DNA from: DASXBA01 sp046729895
GTDB lineage: Bacteria; Actinomycetota; Thermoleophilia; Solirubrobacterales; Thermoleophilaceae
NCBI GenBank assembly: GCA_046729895.1
Contig: JBKPHP010000066.1
Coordinates: forward strand, 1-19,928
Direction of reading: 5' to 3'
DNA: 19,928 bases
In this document: one piece after another, positions 12,263-18,501 of the stretch
Layout of the letters: each line of letters begins with the position of its first letter
How positions within the stretch are numbered: position 1 is the first letter of the stretch
The notes under the pieces: generated by a model
Told to the model about the DNA's origin: nothing
Databases searched by the model: none
Seen by the model: the letters and a program-made list of their open reading frames with translations, nothing else
Position numbers and translations under genes: made by a program

Positions 12263-13111
12263 ATGCTGGCCGGCGGCATGCGGGCGACGACGCGCGACTT
12301 CCGTTTCCAGGGCCACCGGCTCGTGTTCGACGAGTACGGGGTGGGTGATCGGCCGGTCTTGCTCTTGCCAGGCCTCTTGTTCTCCCGCAAGATGCACCGC
12401 CCGCTGGCGGAGCAGCTCGCCGGGCGGGGGCACCGAGTCCTCTGTCTGGATCTCCTTGGCCACGGCGAGTCGGACCGGCCGTCCGAGATGTCCGAGTTCT
12501 CGATGACGATCTTCGGCGAGCAGGCGATCGGCCTTCTAGATCACCTTCAGATCGAGCAGGCGGTCATCGGCGGTACATCGCTCGGCGCCAACGTGACACT
12601 GGAGGTTGCCGCCAAATCGCCCGAGCGCGCCAACGGCCTGATCGTCGAGATGCCGGTCCTTGACAACGCGCTGCTCGGCTGCGCCATCGCCTTCACGCCG
12701 ATGCTGATCGCACTCACCTTCGGCGCCCCGTTCGTGCGCGTTGGCGCGCGGCTGGCGAGCATGGTTCCGCGCGGCGCCAGCCAACTGAGCGACATGCTGC
12801 TCGACTGGGTGAGCCAGGATCCCAAGCCGTCCGCCTCGGTGCTTCAGGGCCTCTTCTTCGGCCGCGCCGCACCCCCCACCTCGGAGCGCCGGAAGATTAG
12901 CCACAAGGCCCTCGTGATCGGCCACCCCCGCGACCCCGTGCACCCCTTCTCCGACTCGGACATGCTGGTCCGGGAGCTGCCGAATGCCCGCTTGGTCGAG
13001 GCGAGCTCGATCCTCGAGCTACGGCTCCAGCCCGAGCGGCTGACGGGCGAGATCGTGGGGTTCGTAGAGGACTGCTTCGAGCCTGTCACGCCCCTCCGCC
13101 GCTCGGCCTGA
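12263..13111 (+). CDS. Alpha/beta hydrolase-fold protein without an obvious catalytic His
   Basis: 282 residues with the alpha/beta hydrolase N-half: RPVLLLPGLLFSRKMHRPLA (oxyanion loop), VLCLDLLGHGESDRP, and the nucleophile elbow GGTSLGAN with S106. VIGHPRDPVHPFSDSD holds the acid D224. In the last beta-strand/loop, where G-H is expected, it reads ARLVEASSILELRLQPERL with no His; H227, three residues after the Asp, is the nearest. I recall the GHPRDP-HPFSDA and SILELR-PERL blocks as a pattern of a defined actinobacterial subgroup, so this may be a group feature rather than decay. Substrate unknown. ATG 12263 is 15 bases before a second candidate at 12278; AAAAAGGG precedes the first. It is divergent from the XdhC operon by about 95 bp. 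Confidence 0.85.
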   Translation: MLAGGMRATTRDFRFQGHRLVFDEYGVGDRPVLLLPGLLFSRKMHRPLAEQLAGRGHRVLCLDLLGHGESDRPSEMSEFSMTIFGEQAIGLLDHLQIEQAVIGGTSLGANVTLEVAAKSPERANGLIVEMPVLDNALLGCAIAFTPMLIALTFGAPFVRVGARLASMVPRGASQLSDMLLDWVSQDPKPSASVLQGLFFGRAAPPTSERRKISHKALVIGHPRDPVHPFSDSDMLVRELPNARLVEASSILELRLQPERLTGEIVGFVEDCFEPVTPLRRSA

Positions 13112-13135
13112 ACCCGCCCACTACGCTTCGCGAGC

Positions 13136-13852
13136 GTGGCCAGCCGCAAGGAGCAGAAGGAGGCGCTGCGACGCGAGCGCGAGGCACGCGAGAAGGCAGC
13201 GAAGGAAGCCGAGCGTCGCAGGCGGCTGTTGGGCTACGGGACCGCTGGGGGCTTGGTGGCCGTGGCGCTGGCCGTGGTCGTGGTGCTGCTGCTCGCCGGC
13301 GGCGGGGGTGGCGACGATAGGGCCAGCGCCGAGCTGCTGCCCGACGGCGGAAGCGTGCCCGACGTGAAGACCACCGACCTGTCCCAAGCCGCCGACGCAG
13401 CCGGCTGCGAGATGAAGAGCTTCAAGGCGACTAGCCGCGACCACACCGGCAATCCGACCGAGAAGATCCGCTACAGCTCCAACCCTCCTACCTCGGGCAA
13501 GCACTACCAGTTCCCCGCCGACGACGGCGCCTACGGCAAGGCGCCACACGACAGCGAGGTCGTCCACGCCGAGGAGCACGGTCGCGTGATCATCTGGTTC
13601 AAGCCCTCGCTGCCCGAGAGCACCCGCGCCGACCTCAAGGCTCTCTTCGACGATCAGAACGGCTACCAGCTGCTGCTGGTCCCCAGGAGCAACATGTCCT
13701 ATCAGGTGGCGGCGACCGCCTGGAACTCGGCCCCCGAGCCGCTCGGCACCGGGCGCCTGCTGGGCTGCCCCTCCGTCAGGCCCGAGACCTGGGACGCGCT
13801 CCAGGACTTCATCGAGGAGAACCGCGGTAACGGGCCTGAGCCGGTGCCGTAG
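13136..13852 (+). CDS. Membrane-anchored DUF3105 protein
   Basis: 238 residues. Residues 1-31 are a strongly charged basic helix (RKEQKEALRREREAREKAAK) in the cytoplasm. Residues ~34-54 are one TM (GTAGGLVAVALAVVVVLLLA). A Gly/Asp linker leads to an outer domain with the DUF3105 marks YSSNPPTSGKHYQFP (113-127), VVHAEEHGRVIIWF (142-155) and paired cysteines C91 and C211, a possible disulfide. The His-rich block resembles a metal site, but no function is known. The GTG at 13136 is taken because the basic helix starts there; it follows the hydrolase by 24 bases, so co-transcription is possible. A GC hairpin follows the stop. Confidence 0.9.
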   Translation: MASRKEQKEALRREREAREKAAKEAERRRRLLGYGTAGGLVAVALAVVVVLLLAGGGGGDDRASAELLPDGGSVPDVKTTDLSQAADAAGCEMKSFKATSRDHTGNPTEKIRYSSNPPTSGKHYQFPADDGAYGKAPHDSEVVHAEEHGRVIIWFKPSLPESTRADLKALFDDQNGYQLLLVPRSNMSYQVAATAWNSAPEPLGTGRLLGCPSVRPETWDALQDFIEENRGNGPEPVP

Positions 13853-13858
13853 GACTGC

Positions 13859-13890
13859 GGGCGCCTGTCGCGGGACCGCAACGGGCGCCC
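13859..13890 (+). terminator. GC hairpin between the DUF3105 and amidase genes
   Basis: GGGCGCC (13859-13865) pairs perfectly with GGCGCCC (13884-13890). The 18-base loop can form a further short GCG/CGC stem. There is no T-run. It starts 6 bases after the DUF3105 stop and could end or attenuate transcription before the amidase GTG at 13912. Confidence 0.4.
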
Positions 13891-13911
13891 TGGCAGAGTG
13901 TTCCCGCTGGA

Positions 13912-15645
13912 GTGAAGCTGCTCGCCTCAGCAGCTGTCGTCGCTTGCCTCGTCCCGGCCGCCGTGATCGTGGCCCCGGCCCTCTCCTCGTCCCCCTGGCG
14001 GCCCGAGCCGGTGGACTTCGAGCTGGCGCCCCGCTCGGAGGTGGTCACGCCGACGTCGACAGGTGGGGCGATGTCGAGGCCGCTGCGACCTGGAAAGCGG
14101 TTCAACCTGGTCGGCCTGCGCTGGCGGGGGGGCGCGCGCCCGGCCGTGGCGATGCGGAGCCGCCGCTCGGGCGGCCGTTGGACGCGCTGGGTGACGGTGG
14201 GCGAGTACACGGAGGACGCACCGGACCCGGGGCGGGGCGAACCGGCCGCGCGTGGCCTCTCGATGCCCGTCTGGGTCGGCGAAGCGGACGAGGTGCAGTA
14301 CCGGCTCAGCCGACCGGTCGGAGGCCTGCGACTCCACTTCGTGAACGTCCGTGGCACCGCCACCGCCGCCGACCGTGCGCGCACGTCGGTGCGCCGCATC
14401 GCGAGCGCCGCCGTCAGCTCGATCGCCGGTCTCTTCCGGAGCTCGGCGAAGGCGGCGCAGCCCCAGCCCGCGATCGTCACTCGCAGGGACTGGGGCGCAA
14501 GCGACTGCCCGCCGCGGAGCGCGCCGGACTACGGCGTTGTCAAGGCGGCCTTCATTCACCACACCGTCAACGCAAACGACTACACGCGCGAGGAGGCCCC
14601 CTCGATTGTCCTGGCGATCTGCCGCTTCCATCGCAACTCGAACGGCTGGAACGACATCGGCTACAACTTCGTCGTCGACAAGTTCGGCACGATCTACGAG
14701 GGCCGTGCCGGCGGGGTGGATCAGCCGGTGGTGGGCGCCCAGGCCCAGGGCTACAACGCTCAGAGCACAGGGATCGCCAACCTCGGCGACTTCACGAGCG
14801 TCCGGCAGACATCCGCGGCGCTCGGAGCGATCGCCAGGCTGATCCGCTGGAAGCTGCCGCTGCACGGAATCCCGACCTTCGGCTCCACCACGCTGATCAG
14901 CGCGGGCGGCGCCTCCAACAGGTACGCGGCCGGCACCCATGTACGCGTGCGCCGGATTTCGGGCCACCGCGACGTCGACGCCACGAGCTGCCCCGGTGAC
15001 GCGCTCTACGCGCAGCTGCCGGCGCTGCGCGGGCTCGTGGGGAACATCGGGCCCGCCGGCACCGGTACCACGCTGACCGCCGGGCTGTCGCCGCGGACCG
15101 TTCGATACAAGCGCAGCTCGCTACTGAGCGGCACGCTTGCCGCGGGCGACGGCCGGCCGCTGGTGGGCGAGAGCGTCCGAGTGCAGGTCCGGCGCGGGCG
15201 CCGCTGGCGCACGCTGCGGACGCTCACGAGCGGCGCGGGGGGCACCTTCTCGCTGGTCATGCATCCACGCGTGAATCGGAAGCTGAGGGTGCGTTTCAGC
15301 GGCCGCGGCGATCTCCTGCCGGCTAGCTCGCCGACCCTGCGCCTGCTGGTCCGGCCGCTAGTGACGCTGCTCGATCCGCCGGAGCAGGGAGTCAAGGGCA
15401 AGCGAGTGCGCTTCCGCGGCACCGTGGCCCCGCGCAAGCGCCGCCTCCTCCTGGTGCTGCAGCGTTGGCGGGGCGGCCGCTGGGCAAGGATCGGGCTGAG
15501 GCGGCTCAAGGCGAAGCGCGGGCGCTTCCGCGGCTCATTCGTACCGACGAGCGCCGGCCGCTTCCGTTACTACGTCGTCTCGCCGGCGGGCAGCTCCAAC
15601 GCGCGAGGCCGCTCCGCGCGGGTGGAGATCACGGTCACCCGCTAG
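13912..15645 (+). CDS. Secreted PGRP-type N-acetylmuramoyl-L-alanine amidase with C-terminal beta-repeats
   Basis: 577 residues. Residues 1-25 are a signal peptide (KLLASAAVVACLVPAAVIVA). Residues 30-185 are an N-terminal beta-rich/linker region with RWTRWVTV and VWVGEADEVQYRL blocks typical of actinobacterial PGRP proteins. Residues 187-380 are the amidase_2/PGRP domain: H216 in AFIHHTVN, and H352 and C360 in SGHRDVDATSCPG, are the three zinc ligands; Y251 in IGYNFVVDKFGTIYEGRAGG completes the site, so it should cut the MurNAc-L-Ala bond. Residues ~385-577 hold two Arg-rich Ig-like repeats (RVQVRRGRRWRTLRTL and LVLQRWRGGRWARIGL) that could bind anionic wall polymers. The GTG at 13912 directly precedes the signal peptide. 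It neighbours a polysaccharide locus and may work in wall remodelling. Confidence 0.94.
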   Translation: MKLLASAAVVACLVPAAVIVAPALSSSPWRPEPVDFELAPRSEVVTPTSTGGAMSRPLRPGKRFNLVGLRWRGGARPAVAMRSRRSGGRWTRWVTVGEYTEDAPDPGRGEPAARGLSMPVWVGEADEVQYRLSRPVGGLRLHFVNVRGTATAADRARTSVRRIASAAVSSIAGLFRSSAKAAQPQPAIVTRRDWGASDCPPRSAPDYGVVKAAFIHHTVNANDYTREEAPSIVLAICRFHRNSNGWNDIGYNFVVDKFGTIYEGRAGGVDQPVVGAQAQGYNAQSTGIANLGDFTSVRQTSAALGAIARLIRWKLPLHGIPTFGSTTLISAGGASNRYAAGTHVRVRRISGHRDVDATSCPGDALYAQLPALRGLVGNIGPAGTGTTLTAGLSPRTVRYKRSSLLSGTLAAGDGRPLVGESVRVQVRRGRRWRTLRTLTSGAGGTFSLVMHPRVNRKLRVRFSGRGDLLPASSPTLRLLVRPLVTLLDPPEQGVKGKRVRFRGTVAPRKRRLLLVLQRWRGGRWARIGLRRLKAKRGRFRGSFVPTSAGRFRYYVVSPAGSSNARGRSARVEITVTR

Positions 15646-15663
15646 CCGAGTCCTCTCCTCGGC
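15645..15663. terminator. Hairpin between converging amidase and sugar-transferase genes
   Basis: GCCGAG (15645-15650) pairs with CTCGGC (15658-15663) around a 7-base TCCTCTC loop, starting on the last base of the amidase stop. It sits between two converging genes and could serve both. No clear T-tract. Confidence 0.42.
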
Positions 15664-15682
15664 CGGTGTAGAAGTTCGCGGC

Positions 15683-16267
15683 CTATTCCCAGCCCTGGTA
15701 GCGGTCCTCGCTGTAGAGGCCCTTTCCGCTCACGAGCAGCATGACCGTGCGGCCCAGGATGCGCAGGTCGAGCCACAGCGAGCGGTGCTCCACATACCAG
15801 ATGTCGAGCTCGATTCGCTTCGGCCAGGGGAGCGAGGTACGGCCGTTGACCTGCGCCCAGCCCGTGATGCCGGGCTTGACTTCGAGCCGCCGACGCTGGC
15901 GCTCGGTGTAGCGGTCGACCTGCTCCTGGATCGTGGGGCGCGGGCCCACGATCGACATCTCGCCCGTGATCACGTTGAGGAGATTGGGAAGCTCGTCGAG
16001 CGACAGCCGGCGTAGCAGCCGGCCGACGCGGGTGATGCGCGGGTCTCCCTCGAGGACGTAGATCCCCGCTCCCATCTCCTCCGCCCCCGGAACCATCGTG
16101 CGCAGCTTCCAGAGGTCGAACGGGACGCCTTTCCTGCCCACCCGGCGCTGGCGGTAGAAGGCCGGGCCGCGGCTCTCGATCCTTATCGCGAGGGCGGCGG
16201 CTGCGAGCAGGGGTGAGCTGATCGCGAGCAGCACGCTCGCCATCACCACGTCCAGCACGCGGCCCAT
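15683..16267 (-). CDS. Initiating sugar-phosphate transferase (bacterial sugar transferase, PglC/WcaJ C-terminal type)
   Basis: 194 residues, the short monotopic form without the N-terminal membrane bundle. One re-entrant hydrophobic helix (4-28, VLDVVMASVLLAISSPLLAA) precedes the motifs GPAFYRQRRVGRKGVPFDLW and KLRTMVPGAE, the catalytic Asp-Glu pair D91-E92 in SLDELPNLLNVITGEMSIVG, then PRPTIQEQ, KPGITGWAQVNGR and ELDIWYVEHRSLWLDLRI. It moves a sugar-1-phosphate from a nucleotide sugar to undecaprenyl phosphate on the inner membrane face, the first step of glycan assembly. The sugar is unknown. ATG 16267 gives the family N-terminus. It diverges from the GT4 gene by 24 bp containing ACTAACGTT, so the two promoters overlap and both mRNAs may be nearly leaderless. 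Confidence 0.94.
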   Translation of the reverse strand: MGRVLDVVMASVLLAISSPLLAAAALAIRIESRGPAFYRQRRVGRKGVPFDLWKLRTMVPGAEEMGAGIYVLEGDPRITRVGRLLRRLSLDELPNLLNVITGEMSIVGPRPTIQEQVDRYTERQRRRLEVKPGITGWAQVNGRTSLPWPKRIELDIWYVEHRSLWLDLRILGRTVMLLVSGKGLYSEDRYQGWE

Positions 16268-16291
16268 GGGACTAACGTTGCGCCGGGTCGG

Positions 16292-17491
16292 ATGCACATC
16301 CTGTACCTGCATCAGTACTTCATGACCCGAGCCGGGATCGGGGGCACGCGCTCCTACGAGTTCGCGCGGCGCTTCGCGGCGCGGGGGCACGAGGTGAGCA
16401 TGGTAACCGTGGCGGCCCCCGGCGAGGACTCGCGGCGCCGGGTCGACGGCATCGACGTGCTCGGCGTGCGCGCGGGGTTCGCCGACTACGTCACCGGCAC
16501 CAAGCTCGCCTATCCGCGGCGTGCGGTCGAGTTCGCCAGGTTCGCCGCCGCCGCGACGACCTGCGTGCTGCGCATGCCACGGCCGGACGTCATCTACGCG
16601 ACCTCGCCCCCCCTGACGATGGCGCTGCCCGCGCTCGCCGCCGCCCGGCGGCACAAGGTGCCGCTGGTCTTCGAGGTGCGCGACCTGTGGCCGGAGGCGC
16701 CGATCCAGATGGGTGCCCTCACCAACCCGCTGCTGAAGCGGCTGGCGCGAGGGCTCGAGCGCCACGTCTACCGCAGCGCGGCGCAGGTGATCGCGCTTTC
16801 GCCGGGCATGCGTGAGGGCGTGATCGCAGCCGGCACGCCGGCCGCCAAGGTCACGCTCGTCCCCAATGCCTCCGACCTCGAGCTCTTCTCGCCCGACCGC
16901 GACGGGTCGGAGTTCCGAGAGCGGCTTCGCCTCGGCGACCGCTTCGTGTGCAGCTACTTCGGAACGATGGGTGAGGCGAATGACCTTACCCAGGTGATCG
17001 AGGCTGCTGCACTGATGGACGACGACGTGCGCTTTGTGCTGCACGGCGACGGAAAGCGGCGATCGGCGCTCGAGCAGCTCGTCCGCGAGCGAGGGGTCCG
17101 GAACGTGGTCTTCTCCGACCCGCTGCCCGACAAGGACTCCGTCGCCCGGCTCGCCGCCGCGTCGGACGCCTGCATGACCATCTACAAGAACGTCCCGATC
17201 CTCTATACCTGCTCGCCCAACAAGCTCTTCGACACCTTCGCGGCGGGCAGGGCCGCGATCGTCAACACCCCCGGCTGGTTGCAACAACTGGTCGAGCAGG
17301 GCGAGGCGGGGGTATACGTGCGCCCCGGAGACCCGGCCCACCTGGCCGACCGCGTGGCGTTCATGCGCGACCATCCCGAGCTCGTCGAGCGCTACGGCCG
17401 CAACGCGCGCAAGCTCGCCGAGACCGAGTTCAGCCGCGACATGCTCGCGGAGCGCGCGCTCGGCGTGCTGGAACGGGCCGCCGGGCGCTGA
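16292..17491 (+). CDS. GT4-family glycosyltransferase (WbuB-like)
   Basis: 399 residues with a GT-B fold. MHILYLHQYFMTRAGIGGTR is the start seen in WbuB-like transferases; GG at 17-18 is the acceptor/nucleotide loop. VFEVRDLWPEAPIQMGAL (about 126-143) is the conserved EVRDLWPE block. LVPNASDLELFSP links to the C-terminal domain, with CSYFGTMGEANDLTQVIEA, VLHGDGKRRSALEQL, and the donor site SPNKLFDTFAAGRAAIVN, where the usual first acid of the E-x7-E motif is an Asp (FDTFAAG). It should add a sugar from a nucleotide donor to the lipid-linked acceptor made by the divergent transferase. The GT2 gene follows after 2 bases. Sugar identity is not predictable. Confidence 0.93.
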   Translation: MHILYLHQYFMTRAGIGGTRSYEFARRFAARGHEVSMVTVAAPGEDSRRRVDGIDVLGVRAGFADYVTGTKLAYPRRAVEFARFAAAATTCVLRMPRPDVIYATSPPLTMALPALAAARRHKVPLVFEVRDLWPEAPIQMGALTNPLLKRLARGLERHVYRSAAQVIALSPGMREGVIAAGTPAAKVTLVPNASDLELFSPDRDGSEFRERLRLGDRFVCSYFGTMGEANDLTQVIEAAALMDDDVRFVLHGDGKRRSALEQLVRERGVRNVVFSDPLPDKDSVARLAAASDACMTIYKNVPILYTCSPNKLFDTFAAGRAAIVNTPGWLQQLVEQGEAGVYVRPGDPAHLADRVAFMRDHPELVERYGRNARKLAETEFSRDMLAERALGVLERAAGR

Positions 17492-17493
17492 CC

Positions 17494-18471
17494 ATGCTGC
17501 TCTCCTACTGCGTAGTCAATACCAACGGCCGCGACTACCTGCTGGCCTGTCTCGACGCGATCGAGCGCACGCACCCGGAGGGAGTCGAGAGCGAGGTGCT
17601 GGTCCTGGACAACGCCTCGGACGACGGCTCCGCGCAGGCAGTGCTAGGGCGCGGCGTTCGTCTCGTCGCCCTCGATCGCCGGGACGGCAAGGCCGCCAAC
17701 GACTCCCGCCTGCTTCGCGAGGCCCGCGGACGCTACTGCCTCCTGCTGAACGAGGACTCCGAGCTCCATCCGGGAGCCACCCGGGCATTGCTGGACGCAC
17801 TCGAGGCGGACCCTGCGGCCGCTGCCGCGGGCGCACAGCTCTTCACCTCGGAGGGTCGGCCCAAGGCTTGCGCCTGGCGATTCCCCGGGCTCGGCTGGGC
17901 CCTCGCCGAAGCCGTGTTCCTCCACGACCGCTACGCGGTGCAGAGCCGCGGTGACGCCGTCCGGGAGGTCGGCTGGACGCAGTCGAGCGCGATGCTGGTG
18001 AGGCGAGAGGCAGCGGAGCGGGTGGGCTTCCTCGACCCGGCCTTCTTCGTCTACTCGGACGAGACCGACTTCTGCAAGCGGCTGCACGACGCCGGCTGGC
18101 GAGTGCTGTACGTGCCGGCGGCCCGGGCGACTCATCATGACCAGCTCTCCACGGACCGGGACGCGATGCGGCGGCGCATCGTGGAGTTCCACCGCGGTCG
18201 GGACCGCTACCTGCGCAAGCACGCACCCGCCGCGACGAGGGTCGCCTGGAGGCTCCTCTGGGCCTGGTCCTATCTCCTGAGGGCGCTTGCCGCCCTAGTG
18301 CTCCCCAGGCGCGACCCTGCCCGCTACTGGCGGCACGCGATGCAGGAGCTCGCGCCGGGCCGGGGCGAAGGCGTCCGCGAAGCGGCGGAGGCCCACAACC
18401 GGCGTGTGGGGGCGACCCCGCCGCCAAACGCGCCGTTTGGTGGGCGGAAGGCCGCCAAACGGACTGGCTGA
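17494..18471 (+). CDS. GT2-family glycosyltransferase (rhamnosyltransferase-like)
   Basis: 325 residues, GT-A fold. VLVLDNASDDGSAQAV (36-51) is the nucleotide-binding DNASxDGS motif. LLLNEDSELHPGA (84-96) stands where LNPD-D/E metal-binding acids are usual (here N-E-D-S-E). GFLDPAFFVYSDETDFCKRL (178-197) is the catalytic-base region with ED/ET-D. RVLYVPAARATHH follows. A hydrophobic, amphipathic stretch near 247-269 may attach it to the membrane. The tail is basic and spans an inverted repeat in the DNA. ATG 17494 is 2 bases after the GT4 stop, so they are co-transcribed. It likely extends the same glycan. Confidence 0.92.
   Translation: MLLSYCVVNTNGRDYLLACLDAIERTHPEGVESEVLVLDNASDDGSAQAVLGRGVRLVALDRRDGKAANDSRLLREARGRYCLLLNEDSELHPGATRALLDALEADPAAAAAGAQLFTSEGRPKACAWRFPGLGWALAEAVFLHDRYAVQSRGDAVREVGWTQSSAMLVRREAAERVGFLDPAFFVYSDETDFCKRLHDAGWRVLYVPAARATHHDQLSTDRDAMRRRIVEFHRGRDRYLRKHAPAATRVAWRLLWAWSYLLRALAALVLPRRDPARYWRHAMQELAPGRGEGVREAAEAHNRRVGATPPPNAPFGGRKAAKRTG
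18421..18461 (+). repeat. Hairpin and repeated CCGCCAAACG boxes in the GT2 3' end
   Basis: CCAAACG (18424-18430) and CGTTTGG (18434-18440) form a perfect 7-bp stem with a CGC loop. CCGCCAAACG occurs at 18421-18430 and again at 18452-18461, so the middle inverted copy could pair with either side. It lies inside the last codons of the GT2 gene and may be a 3'-end or attenuator structure. Confidence 0.4.
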
Positions 18472-18474
18472 GGC

Positions 18475-18495
18475 CGCACCTGTGTCTAAGGTGCG
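18475..18495 (+). promoter_or_regulatory. Intergenic 7-bp inverted repeat before the ligase gene
   Basis: CGCACCT (18475-18481) and AGGTGCG (18489-18495) pair perfectly around a 7-base loop in the 30-bp gap. TAAGGT (18487-18492), inside it, could be a -10 box placing a transcript start near the ATG at 18502, i.e. a leaderless mRNA. Terminator hairpin or operator; sequence alone cannot decide. Confidence 0.35.
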
Positions 18496-18501
18496 CCACT
18501 G

